Assembly (NCBI RefSeq): GCF_007997015.1
Contig: NZ_VOSM01000006.1
Coordinates: forward strand, 248,001-312,000
Reading direction: 5' to 3'
From: Lujinxingia vulgaris
Lineage (GTDB): Bacteria > Myxococcota_A > Bradymonadia > Bradymonadales > Bradymonadaceae
DNA: 64,000 bases
A model generated the notes under the pieces. It saw only the letters and a program-made list of their open reading frames with translations, searched no databases and was not told the origin of the DNA. The position numbers were made by a program, and so were the translations under genes. Each line of letters begins with the position of its first letter. Within the stretch, counting starts at the first letter, position 1. Of the stretch, positions 54,470 to 62,794 are shown piece after piece.

Positions 54470-56438
54470 TTTCGTCGTGCAGCGCTTCGCCCGGGAAGAG
54501 CACGGCGCCTTCGACGGTCCAGAAGAAGTTATCGCGCAGACGGTAGCCTAATTGAAGGTCGACTTCGGTTCCATAGAAGCGCCCGGGGGTGCCGCCGTGG
54601 AAGTTCAGCGCGCTGTTTTCGATGGGACCGCCGACGTCGTTGAGTGCGGTCTGCACCGCGTCGACCACGCCATCGGGCGTGGCCGACCAGGCGGCCAGCA
54701 CGCCGGCGCGGGCATAGAGGTTATGCTCGGCGGTCTTGAGCATATCGACGTAGATCTGCGGGAAGATCGCGATGGCGTTGGAGAAGCGGCCATCGCTCTG
54801 GATCTCGGTGAGCGGGAAGCTGTCGACGTCGGCGTCGGCGAGGTTTTCGAGACCGACGCCGACGGAGCGGGCGGACTCGAAGGCCAGGACGTGTTCGAAG
54901 AGGAGCAGGCCGACGTTCATGTCGCGCGCGAAGCTAAAGGAGGTGATCGGGTCGCCGGCGCGGGGGTTGGCGTCGCCGCTGGCGTAGTTGCCTTCCAGGG
55001 TCAGGGTGACCGGGCCCAGGTGCACGTCGACGACGCCCTGGGCGCCGTAGCCGCGCATCTGCTGGGTCTGCACCTCGGCGTTGGTCAGGGCGGCGAAGCC
55101 TTCGCTGATCTCGGTGGTTTCGCCGCGAAGGTGCGAGAACTGCAGGCGAAGATCGACGTTGTTGACGCCGGTCTGGAAAGCCAGGGGGAAGCCGTAGATG
55201 CGGCTGTTGAAGCGGTCGTTGCGCAGGTGCACGAAGGTGGCCGAGGCCTGAAAGCCCTGCCAGTCGAGCCCGAACCAGTCGGCCTCATCGACGAGCCACT
55301 GAAGGTTGAGGCCCATCTGACGAAGATCGTCGTCGGTGCGGGCGATGTTGTCGTGCTTCATGAAGTCGTAAAACATCCCCATGATCACGCCGCGGTCGAG
55401 CGAGGTGTCGGGGGTGTGGTCGGCGCCGTAGCGCAGGGTGTTGACGATCTCGTTGAGCTTGGTGCCGAAGAGGATGCGGTCGACGCCGTCGGAGTACTGG
55501 CTGACCCCCCAGCGGTTGTGGCGGCCGCCGTCGTGGGCGTTGACCGTGGCGCCGTAGTTCAGGGGCTGGCGGCCCACGCGCAGCAGACCGATGGGCAGCA
55601 TGGCGTCGGCGTAGAGGTAGTTGACCTCCAGGAGCGGGGCGCTGGTGAGGACCGGGCCGTAGCTCTCGCGATCGAAGGGATCGCCGCCGGGCAGAAGGCC
55701 AATCTGCCAGCGGGTGAGGTTGGGGCGTTTGGTGGCCAGGGAGACCCCGGAGTTGGATGAGGGGTTTCCTAAGAAGCGGCCGTTGTCGCCAAAAAGTACG
55801 CCGTCGAGGGCGTCGAGCTGCACGGTGACCGAGCCCACCCCTTCGAGGCCGGTGGAGGCGTCGAGGCGAAAGCGCTGCTCGGTCCAGCCGATGTCGCGCA
55901 CGGTGGTGCCGTTGAGCTCGATGGGCGTGATCTGCAGGGAGCGCACGCGGTATTCGCTCTTGGCCTGGTAGGTGACGCGGCTCTTTTCGAGGTCTTCTTC
56001 GGCGTCGATCACGCCGGGAGCGTCGATGCCGTCGGGGGGCAGGGTGGCGGGCTCGGGGACGGTGGTGGTGAGCTGGCCGGGCTCGTCGCGGCTCTCGAAG
56101 TCATACACTCTGGGCGCGTCGTCGGCGGGCGCTTCGGTGGGGGAGGCACCGGTGTCATCGCCTGTATTTTCGGCGTCTTCGTCGGGGTCGGCTTCGGGCG
56201 CAGGCTCGGCGCGCTCGTCCTCGTCGGGGGTGTTCTCGTCGGCGCCTGGTTCGTCAGAGTCCGCGTCTTCTGGCTGGTCGTCGTCTTCCGTTTCCGCGTC
56301 ATCGGAGGCCGAGGCCTCGGGTGCGGGTGCGTCGGTGGGATCGGGCGCCGGCGCGTCCTGAGCAAAGGCCGGGGCGCTGGCCAGGAGCGCAGCGATGATC
56401 AGCGCGGGGAGGAGGCAAGGGCGGGAGGATGAGAACAC
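54414..56438 (-). CDS. outer-membrane beta-barrel protein (TIGR04551-like)
   Basis: A 674-residue protein. GTG 56438 is chosen: GGAG is 6 bases upstream and a clean signal peptide follows (CLLPALIIAALLASAPAFAQ). Upstream in-frame starts would add 51 unlikely residues. Residues 30-130 are an Asp/Glu/Ala/Pro-rich low-complexity linker. The remainder alternates like a barrel (GSVTVQLDALDGVLFG, LPIGLLRVGRQPLNYGA, VDLQLGYRLRDNFFWTVEG) and ends RFELLF with terminal Phe. It recalls TIGR04551, a myxobacterial outer-membrane family; this is from memory of pattern. The lipoprotein gene overlaps its end. Confidence 0.75.
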   Translation of the reverse strand: MFSSSRPCLLPALIIAALLASAPAFAQDAPAPDPTDAPAPEASASDDAETEDDDQPEDADSDEPGADENTPDEDERAEPAPEADPDEDAENTGDDTGASPTEAPADDAPRVYDFESRDEPGQLTTTVPEPATLPPDGIDAPGVIDAEEDLEKSRVTYQAKSEYRVRSLQITPIELNGTTVRDIGWTEQRFRLDASTGLEGVGSVTVQLDALDGVLFGDNGRFLGNPSSNSGVSLATKRPNLTRWQIGLLPGGDPFDRESYGPVLTSAPLLEVNYLYADAMLPIGLLRVGRQPLNYGATVNAHDGGRHNRWGVSQYSDGVDRILFGTKLNEIVNTLRYGADHTPDTSLDRGVIMGMFYDFMKHDNIARTDDDLRQMGLNLQWLVDEADWFGLDWQGFQASATFVHLRNDRFNSRIYGFPLAFQTGVNNVDLRLQFSHLRGETTEISEGFAALTNAEVQTQQMRGYGAQGVVDVHLGPVTLTLEGNYASGDANPRAGDPITSFSFARDMNVGLLLFEHVLAFESARSVGVGLENLADADVDSFPLTEIQSDGRFSNAIAIFPQIYVDMLKTAEHNLYARAGVLAAWSATPDGVVDAVQTALNDVGGPIENSALNFHGGTPGRFYGTEVDLQLGYRLRDNFFWTVEGAVLFPGEALHDENGDAVRSFLVENRFELLF

Positions 56439-56595
56439 AGAGGACTCCAGCGAAAATGTTTTCACTTCAATCAGGTGCGCCAGCCTACTCGTTAGAAAGA
56501 GGGCATCGCAAGCGCCGAGGGGCAACATAGATTGACGCAGCGCGCCATTCGTAGCGCGCGTGTCGTGAGTGATGCGGGGGAGGTTAACCAAAAGG

Positions 56596-57924
56596 TCAAC
56601 TTCCGAAAAGGTCGGGGAACATCATGAGCGCGGCCACGGTGCCGATGGTGCTGCCGAGGTTGGCCAGGATGAAGACCAGCGCGATCTTGGCCAGGCGGTT
56701 TTGCCACCAGCCTTTGAGGCGCGCGATGTCGTCGCCGACCTGCTCAAGCTCTTTGATGCTGGGCGGGGCGACGAGAAGTTGCACAAGTCCGCCGACCATG
56801 CCGGCGCCGACGGCCGGGTTGAGCGAGACGATGGGGGCGCTCAGCGCGCTGGCGAGGATCGTGAGCGGGTGGGCAAGCGCCGCGCCGGTGGCCAGAGCGG
56901 TACAGATGGCGTTGACGACAAACCAGGTCAGGAGCGCCTGGCGCATCGTGGAGGGGTCGCCCAGGGCAAAACCCAGGATGAAGGTGGCGATGATCGCCGC
57001 GCTGAGCGCCCAGGGGAAGATGCGCGAGAAGAGGGATTTGGCCGGCACAGTGTCGGCGCAGGCGTGGGGATCGGGGGCGCTTTGAAGGAGGTCGGCGACC
57101 CGGTCGGCGTGCACGGTGCTGAGCACGGCGACGACCTCCGGGGCGTCGATGGCCTCGATGCGGCAGGCGATGTGGGCGTTGCGCTCGTCGACAAAGGCGG
57201 CTTTGGCCGCGGGCAGCGAGAGCTCCAGGCGTTTTAAGCGGCGCGCCACGCGGTCGCGGTGCTCGGAGGCGGGGCGAGCTTTGGTGCGGCGGAAGGAGCC
57301 GAAGGTCAGGGTAAGGGTGAGCATCAGGCGCATCCACACCGGGGATCGCCGCCAGGCGCGCAGCCCCGTGATGGTCATGTCGCGGTCGACCAGGTGGGGC
57401 TGTGCGCCGCTGCTGCGGGCCTCCTCGATGGCCACGCGGAACTCGTCGCCGGGCTCGGTGCCGTCAAAGGATCCAAAGCGTTTCTGGAAGATGCGCAGCG
57501 CCAGGTAGGCGTTGAGCAGCGTGCCTTTTTTAGCTTTGAGGACGTCGATGAGGTTGAGCGCCTGCCAGCTCTCCTGGTCGCCGATCCACTCCAGGCGCTG
57601 GGCGTCGATCTCCACGGCGAGCGCCTGTGGGCGAAGATCCTGCAGCGTGGCGCGGAGCGCGTTGAGCGAGGCTTCGTCGACGCGGGGAAGATCGAGGATC
57701 ACAAAGCGGCGATCGCCCCGGCGCACCACCTGGCGATGAACCCCGGGGGGCGGCACTGCCAGCGCCTGACTCTCATCGGGATCATAAGACGCCGGCGTTG
57801 CGCTGGCCTGCGCCTCGGCGCCTGGCGCGCCGGGGGGGGCCGTTGTCAACGCCGCGGGCGCTGGTGTAGCGTCGCCGACGTTATCCGCCGCGCTGGACGC
57901 TGATCTGGGGAGCTCTGAGGACAC
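56596..57924 (-). CDS. TraB/PrgY-family membrane protein
   Basis: A 442-residue protein. Residues 1-60 are Ala/Pro-rich. The TraB domain follows (RRGDRRFVILDLPRVDEASL, LAVEIDAQRLE, PHLVDRDMTITGLRAW, GTLLNAYLALRIFQKRFGSF). Four membrane segments form the C-terminal half (SAAIIATFILGFALG, LTWFVVNAICTALATGAALA and two more). The family includes pheromone-shutdown PrgY; a membrane peptidase-like role is suspected. One base separates its start from the divergent gene at 57926, so the two share a promoter region or lie on tightly packed opposite transcripts. Confidence 0.82.
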   Translation of the reverse strand: MSSELPRSASSAADNVGDATPAPAALTTAPPGAPGAEAQASATPASYDPDESQALAVPPPGVHRQVVRRGDRRFVILDLPRVDEASLNALRATLQDLRPQALAVEIDAQRLEWIGDQESWQALNLIDVLKAKKGTLLNAYLALRIFQKRFGSFDGTEPGDEFRVAIEEARSSGAQPHLVDRDMTITGLRAWRRSPVWMRLMLTLTLTFGSFRRTKARPASEHRDRVARRLKRLELSLPAAKAAFVDERNAHIACRIEAIDAPEVVAVLSTVHADRVADLLQSAPDPHACADTVPAKSLFSRIFPWALSAAIIATFILGFALGDPSTMRQALLTWFVVNAICTALATGAALAHPLTILASALSAPIVSLNPAVGAGMVGGLVQLLVAPPSIKELEQVGDDIARLKGWWQNRLAKIALVFILANLGSTIGTVAALMMFPDLFGS

Positions 57925-57925
57925 G

Positions 57926-59743
57926 ATGAAACCGTTAGCATTTGCCGATATCCATTGCCACCCAACCTTCTACGCCTTTAATCGGCTTCGCAACACCCCC
58001 GAGGAGCAAGACCCCTCGGTGTTTCATCCCTGGATCGAGCTTGAGAGCCATCTGGAGCATCAGCTGGCCGGGGCGCGGGCGTCGGATTATGTGCAGACGA
58101 ACTTTTCGCGGATGATCGCAGGCGATGTGCGCCTGATCTTTGCGAGTTTTACGCCGATTGAGCGCGGCTTTTTCATCGGCAGCGACTCCGGCGATGAGCG
58201 CCCCTTCAAGGAGGAGCTCGCCGCGTGGTTGCGCCTGAAGCGGCCCGCCGAGGTGCTTTCGAAGCTGGCGGCGGGTGATGTCTCCGGGGCGGCGCAGAAA
58301 GCGCTGGGGATTCTGCGCAACAACGGCCCGCTGCGCCAGATCGTGCAGCGGGTGGTGATGGGCTACGGCGCCGATCGCGTCGCTCACCTTTCCAGCTCAG
58401 CCTACGATTACTGGGAGGAGCTGCTGCTCGAATACGACTTTTTGAAACGCGGCGATCGGGAGCGCCATAAGGTGGAGTTTGCCACCGGGGAGGGGCCGCG
58501 GGTGGTGGAGGGATCGTATCGGGTGGCCACCGGCGTCGATGATGTGCAGGCGGTGATGGAGCGCAACGAGGATGACCTGGCGGTGGTGCTCACCATTGAG
58601 GGCGGGCACGTCTTCTCGGTGGGCACGGACCTTAAGCCGGTGGATTTGAGCGTGATGCTTGAGCGCATTGAGGCGCTCAAAAACTGGGAGCATCCGGTGC
58701 TCTTTCTGACGCTTGCGCACCACTTCGACAACGGGCTCTGCGGCCACGCCCACAGCCTGGTCGATGCTGCCGACTGGATCATGGATCAGGAGACTCGCCT
58801 CAACCAGGGCTTTGATCCGGAGCGGGGGATGCCGGTGGTGCGCGCGCTGCTGGACCTGGATGAAGATCTCAAGGATCGGGGCGGAAAGCGCATTCACCTG
58901 GACGTGCGCCATATGAGCGCGCGCAGCCGTAAGGCGTATTATGCGCAGGTGGTCGAGCCCTATAACGCCTGGCGCGAGAAGCAGCCGGCAGCCTATCGGG
59001 CGCGCTACCCGAAGATCCCGGTGGTGATGAGCCACTCGGGCTACGCCGGGGTGCCGACCCTGGCGCAGATGATCGCTGAGGAGGAACGCGAGCACGATCG
59101 CTGGCATCGCGGGCCTTTTTACGCCTGGAGCATCAACTTAAGCGACGAAGACATGCGCGCGATCTTCGAGAGTGAGGGGCTGGCCGGCATCAACCTGGAC
59201 CGGCGCATTCTGGGCATGAAGCCCGGCGATAAGCTCGACGCGGAGGTGGTGCCCGAGGTGGTGCTGCGCCAGATCTTTGCGCTGGTCGATGTGATCCTGC
59301 TCGACGATCGCTACAGCGAGGAGGAGAAGCTCAAGGTGTGGGATCGGGTGTGCCTGGGGACGGATTTTGACGGGTTTATTCACCCCATCGAGAGCTGTCC
59401 CACCGCGGCCGACCTGCCGCAGCTCGGCGAGTCGTTGCGGGTGCTGCTGGAGGCCCATAAGCATACCCGGGGGATTGCGGAGATCGGGGTGGAGACGATC
59501 CTCGAAAAATTTGCCTGGAAGAACGCGTATGACTTTACGCTGACGCATCTTCCGGCTGCAGCCGGAGTGGGGCCGGTGGTGAAGGCGGCCAGCGGCAAGA
59601 AGGCGACGTCGTCGAAGTCGACAAAGTCATCGAAGTCGACGAAGGGCGCGTCGGCGAAGTCGACGAAGAAAGATACATCTTCGAAAAAGGCGAAGACGGG
59701 TAAGGCGAAGCGCGCGAAGAGTGAGGAAAAGAGCGATGCGTAA
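57926..59743 (+). CDS. membrane-dipeptidase-like metal hydrolase with Lys/Ser tail
   Basis: A 605-residue amidohydrolase-fold protein related to renal/membrane dipeptidase (peptidase M19). Metal ligands: H10 and H12 in ADIHCHP, VVLTIEGGHVFSVG, TLAHHFDNGLCGHAHSL, VVMSHSGYAGV and LGTDFDGF. A long insert after residue 95 makes it larger than typical M19 enzymes. The last 45 residues are a Lys/Ser/Ala repeat tail (KSTKSSKSTKGASAKSTKKD), like basic tails of DNA- or polymer-binding proteins. The 3' end overlaps the next gene by 8 nt. Confidence 0.78.
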   Translation: MKPLAFADIHCHPTFYAFNRLRNTPEEQDPSVFHPWIELESHLEHQLAGARASDYVQTNFSRMIAGDVRLIFASFTPIERGFFIGSDSGDERPFKEELAAWLRLKRPAEVLSKLAAGDVSGAAQKALGILRNNGPLRQIVQRVVMGYGADRVAHLSSSAYDYWEELLLEYDFLKRGDRERHKVEFATGEGPRVVEGSYRVATGVDDVQAVMERNEDDLAVVLTIEGGHVFSVGTDLKPVDLSVMLERIEALKNWEHPVLFLTLAHHFDNGLCGHAHSLVDAADWIMDQETRLNQGFDPERGMPVVRALLDLDEDLKDRGGKRIHLDVRHMSARSRKAYYAQVVEPYNAWREKQPAAYRARYPKIPVVMSHSGYAGVPTLAQMIAEEEREHDRWHRGPFYAWSINLSDEDMRAIFESEGLAGINLDRRILGMKPGDKLDAEVVPEVVLRQIFALVDVILLDDRYSEEEKLKVWDRVCLGTDFDGFIHPIESCPTAADLPQLGESLRVLLEAHKHTRGIAEIGVETILEKFAWKNAYDFTLTHLPAAAGVGPVVKAASGKKATSSKSTKSSKSTKGASAKSTKKDTSSKKAKTGKAKRAKSEEKSDA

Positions 59744-60500
59744 GGAAGGCGAACGTCCGACGAACTGGCTGATTCTGCGCGGGCTGGCTCGCGAGCAGCG
59801 CCACTGGGGGCCTTTTGTCGATATCTTCGAGGCGAAGGTGCCCGGCTCGCGAGTACACACCCTGGATTTGCCGGGGGTGGGCACCGAGTGTGAGCGGGAG
59901 AGCCCGACGACGGTGGCGGGCATCGTGGGCGATTTGCGCCGGCGTCTTTTGCCCCTGCGCGAGCAGCACGAGGGGGCCTGGGGCCTTCTGGGCGTCTCGT
60001 TGGGCGGCATGGTCACCATGAAGTGGGGGGAATTGCACCCCGAGGATTTTGCTCGCCTCGTCATCATCAACTCCAGCGCCGGCAACCTCAACGGCCCGCT
60101 GCGACGCCTCAACGCCCGAATTCTGCCCGATATGGTGCGGGCGATGGTTGACCCGGACCCGGTGGAGCGGGAGCGCCGCATCCTCAACTTCACCTCCGCG
60201 CTGATTGAGGACCGCGAGATCGTGGCCCGGCAGGCCGCCCGCTTCGCCGAAGATGCCCCGATCCGCCGCCGCAATGTGCTCAAGCAGCTTGTAGCCGCGG
60301 CCACGTTTAAGGCCCCGCAAGCGCTCGGCGTGCCGGCGCTGGTGCTGGGCGCCGGGGGCGATGCGATGGTCGATCCGCGCTGCGCATGGACGCTGGCCCG
60401 GCACCTGGGCGCGCAGCTGCACGTGCATCCGACCGCCGGCCATGAGCTGCCGCTCGATGATCCGGAGTGGGTGGCGAAGCAGGTGGAAAGTTGGTGCTGA
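59736..60500 (+). CDS. alpha/beta hydrolase
   Basis: A 254-residue hydrolase. ATG 59736 overlaps the preceding stop region and has GAGGAAAAGAG upstream. The nucleophile elbow is LLGVSLGGM (S88), the acid is probably the Asp in GGDAMVDPRC, and the His is in TAGHELPLDDPEW. The oxyanion region ILRGLAREQRHWGPF is family-typical. The substrate is unknown. It is translationally coupled to the dipeptidase-like gene. A GC hairpin lies at 60511-60531. Confidence 0.85.
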   Translation: MRKEGERPTNWLILRGLAREQRHWGPFVDIFEAKVPGSRVHTLDLPGVGTECERESPTTVAGIVGDLRRRLLPLREQHEGAWGLLGVSLGGMVTMKWGELHPEDFARLVIINSSAGNLNGPLRRLNARILPDMVRAMVDPDPVERERRILNFTSALIEDREIVARQAARFAEDAPIRRRNVLKQLVAAATFKAPQALGVPALVLGAGGDAMVDPRCAWTLARHLGAQLHVHPTAGHELPLDDPEWVAKQVESWC

Positions 60501-60510
60501 CCGCCCCAGG

Positions 60511-60531
60511 GCGACGCTGGGGGCGTCGTCA
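60511..60531 (+). other. GC hairpin after hydrolase gene
   Basis: GGCGACGC-loop-GCGTCGTC without a T-tract. The same GACGCxxxxxGCGTCGTC class occurs in the 28.3-28.6 kb repeats. Confidence 0.55.
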
Positions 60532-60533
60532 GG

Positions 60534-60823
60534 TTGGGAGGGGGGCGGAAAAGCGTGTGGTTGGGTGGTTGGGTGGTTGTGGGGCCTGGGGGGTGTGCGG
60601 GGTGGGGAGGTTCGTGTGGGCGTTTTCGAAAGATTCGGGGGGTAGGGCTGATTTAGAAGCCGATTGAGTTTTGGGAGGGGGGCGGAAAAGCGTGTGGTTG
60701 GGTGGTTGGGTGGTTGGGTGGTTGGGTGGTTGTGGGGCCTGGGGGGTGTGCGGGGTGGGGAGGTTCGTGTGGGCGTTTTCGAAAGATTCAGGGAGGTAGG
60801 CTGATTTAGAAGCCGATTGAGTT
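60534..60823 (+). repeat. two direct copies of an octamer cassette unit
   Basis: The units 60534-60669 and 60671-60823 share GGGCGGAAAAGCGTGTGG, GGTTGGGT repeats (fewer in the first, more in the second), GGGTGTGCGGGGTGGGGAGG, TTCGTGTGGGCGTTTTCGAA and GCTGATTTAGAAGCCGATTG. The core is the same cassette as at 26-28 kb. Confidence 0.85.
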
Positions 60824-60831
60824 TTGGGAGT

Positions 60832-60895
60832 GCGTACGAGTTACGAGTATCAGTACGAGCAGGCGCACGAGCTACGAGTAGCAGTACGAGCTCTC
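60832..60895 (+). repeat. short ACGAG-based tandem repeat
   Basis: Two copies of a unit built from ACGAG words: TACGAGTTACGAGTATCAG with TACGAGCAGG, then CACGAGCTACGAGTAGCAG with TACGAGC. No function is seen. Confidence 0.7.
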
Positions 60896-60900
60896 TCCGA

Positions 60901-61145
60901 AAACTGTCCGAAAACTGTCCGAGAGACGCACGAAGGCCAGTGTTTTTGGGGTGAACGCTGTGTTGGTGTGGCGGGCAGTGTGTGTGTTGATGGGGGTTGA
61001 GTGCCGCCGGGAGGTGTTGGTGGCAGCGTCGGGGAATCGCGGAGGAAAAGGGGGGGGGGAAAGTGGTCCGGAAAACTGTCCGGAAAACTGTCCGGAAAAC
61101 TGTCCGAGAGACGCACGAAGGCCAGTGTTTGTGCGCTTCGACGGT
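60901..61145 (+). repeat. GAGAGACGCAC elements with CTGTCCGAAAA arrays
   Basis: GAGAGACGCACGAAGGCCAG followed by TGTTT occurs at 60921 and 61106. The first is preceded by two CTGTCCGAAAA units (11 bp), the second by three CTGTCCGGAAAA units (12 bp). Each array ends exactly in the GTCC that begins the element. Confidence 0.8.
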
Positions 61146-61150
61146 ACTCT

Positions 61151-61611
61151 TTTAAATTGAAACAGGCGTGTCGGTGGGGTCGTGGCGAGTGTTTTGGATT
61201 GAAGGAGAGGCGTCGGAGCGAATGACGGGGCTCTTGCCGGTTGAAGGAGGGGCGGCGAAGTGAAAGTCGCGGTCTTTGCAAAGTAAAACAGCGGTGTCGG
61301 AGCAAACGACGTATCGTGCCTGGATTCAAACTGTTGGAGCGAAGCGGCCGACGCCTCTTGTTTAGGTTGAACGAGAGACGATGCAGTGAACGACGGAGGT
61401 ATTTTAGTCGGGGGAAGGTGTGTCGTTCGGCTCCGAGGAGGTGTTTTAGTCGGCGGAAGGCGTGACGGTCGGCTCCGAGGAGGTGTTTTAGTCGGCGGAA
61501 GGCGTGACGGTCGGCCTGGGGGCCGGGTTTGGGCAGGGGAGAGGGGTGTCGAGGCCGAGGATGAGCGTTGTTTGCTCGAGGCTTTTGAGGGCATCGGGCG
61601 AGCAGGGCGGG
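61151..61611. repeat. 42-bp degenerate tandem repeat, about 11 units
   Basis: The anchor TTGAA and its variants recur at 61157, 61199, 61241, 61283 (GTAAA), 61325 (TTCAA) and 61367. The TTTTA anchor then recurs at 61402, 61444, 61486 and 61528 (TTTGG). Each step is exactly 42 bp. Units 7-9 are nearly identical; the rest are strongly diverged but show no insertion or deletion. On the minus strand two frames stay open and read as 14-residue repeats (consensus RRxSFNLKxxRRSL in one). Neither has a ribosome binding site or a believable start, so no gene is called. Confidence 0.8.
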
Positions 61612-61649
61612 GCGTGGACGGACCGGGAGGCGCACGGGCCTTCTTAAGC

Positions 61650-61730
61650 GGACCTGAAATGCGGACTCGTGAAATGCGGACTCGCCGAACGTCCGAGAGA
61701 CGCACAAGGTCCAGTTTTTATGCGGTTTTT
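61650..61730 (+). repeat. GAGAGACGCAC element with 15-bp tandem pair
   Basis: TGAAATGCGGACTCG occurs twice, then GTCC-GAGAGACGCAC (61695-61705) and AAGGTCCAGTTTTTATGCGG. It ends about 70 bp before the methyltransferase ATG and may include its promoter. Confidence 0.7.
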
Positions 61731-61791
61731 AGCAAGTTTTGGGGAGTTTGTTGATGTATGGATGAGCGGGATGAAATGAGGAGGGAACACG

Positions 61792-62427
61792 ATGAGTAGC
61801 GCAGAGTCGGAGCGCTTCTGGGATCGGAGAGCGCGCAAGTATGCGAAGGGCACGATCGGGGATGTGGAGGGGTATGAGCGTACGTTGGAGCGCACGCGCG
61901 AGCATCTTCGTCCCGGGGGGAGCGTGCTGGAGCTGGGGTGTGGGAGCGGCTCGACCGCGCTTTTGCTGGCTGAGCACGCCGGGCGTTATCTGGCGACGGA
62001 TATCTCCGCCGAGATGATCGCGATTGCTAACGAGAAGCTTGCGGAGACGCCGGTGTCGGGCCTGGCGTTTCAGAAGGCTACCGCTGAATCGCTCGCTGGC
62101 GAGGAGGCGCGCTTTGATGTGGTGCTGGGGTTTAATTACCTGCATCTGGCCGGCGATCTGGGGGAGACCCTGGCGCATGTTCGAGAGTTGCTGGTGCCGG
62201 GGGGACTTTTTATCTCCAAGACCCCCTGCGTGCTCGATATGAACCCGCTGGTGCGCCTGGCGGTGCGGGTGATGCAGGCCCTGGGGAAGGCGCCGGGGGT
62301 AAGTCGCGTCTCGGAGCGGGGGTTGAAGCAGGCGATGGGGGAGGCGGGGTTTGAGGTGGTCGTGTGTGAGAGGCACGCGTCGAAGGGCAGAGATGATCGT
62401 CCGTTTATTGTGGCGAAGAGGGTGTGA
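61792..62427 (+). CDS. class I SAM-dependent methyltransferase
   Basis: A 211-residue methyltransferase. Motif I VLELGCGSGSTALLLAEH, motif II LATDISAEM, FDVVLGFNYLHL and LLVPGGLFISKT follow the Methyltransf_11 pattern. GAGGAGGG precedes the ATG. The substrate is unknown; quinone/lipid-type small-molecule methyltransferases look similar. It is an isolated gene in a repeat-rich region, but its composition matches chromosomal genes. Confidence 0.9.
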   Translation: MSSAESERFWDRRARKYAKGTIGDVEGYERTLERTREHLRPGGSVLELGCGSGSTALLLAEHAGRYLATDISAEMIAIANEKLAETPVSGLAFQKATAESLAGEEARFDVVLGFNYLHLAGDLGETLAHVRELLVPGGLFISKTPCVLDMNPLVRLAVRVMQALGKAPGVSRVSERGLKQAMGEAGFEVVVCERHASKGRDDRPFIVAKRV

Positions 62428-62794
62428 GGGGTGTGGCGAGAAAATGGGGAAATTTGGTCGATCTGGGGGGGGGCGGCAATCCACAGTGTGCGCGTCGAGA
62501 ATGTGTCCAGAATATGTCCGAGAGACGCACGAGCGCTTTGCTTTATGCGGGTGAACGCGATTTTGCAGCGAGGCGCGTGGGCGATTGAGCGATGGTCGGT
62601 CGGCAGGGGCGCGGACAATCGGTTAGCGCACCCGGGTGACCGACGCACCCAAATGCCCGGGAGACGCACAAGCGCCCGGGAGACGCACAAGCGCCCGATT
62701 GCAGGCGAGGATCGCGGGTTCGTGGCGGAGCGTTGGGTATGTTAGTGTACGCTTATTTGTCGTGAAACATGGCTGAAAGCAGTGTGTGAGAAGC
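62428..62794 (+). repeat. repeat-bearing intergenic region
   Basis: No gene is supported. It contains GTGTCCAGAATATGTCC feeding into GAGAGACGCAC (62520-62530), TTTATGCGGGTGAACGC at about 62542, and two tandem 19-bp copies of GGGAGACGCACAAGCGCCC (from 62659 and 62678). The minus-strand frames here begin inside these repeats. Confidence 0.65.

Noticed and set aside
60850-61707. Minus-strand open frames of 277-285 codons with 14-residue repeats
   Set aside because: Two overlapping frames are open at once because the 42-bp DNA repeat lacks stops in both. Starts fall inside the GAGAGACGCAC repeat and no ribosome binding site is present. Kept as a repeat finding, not a gene.
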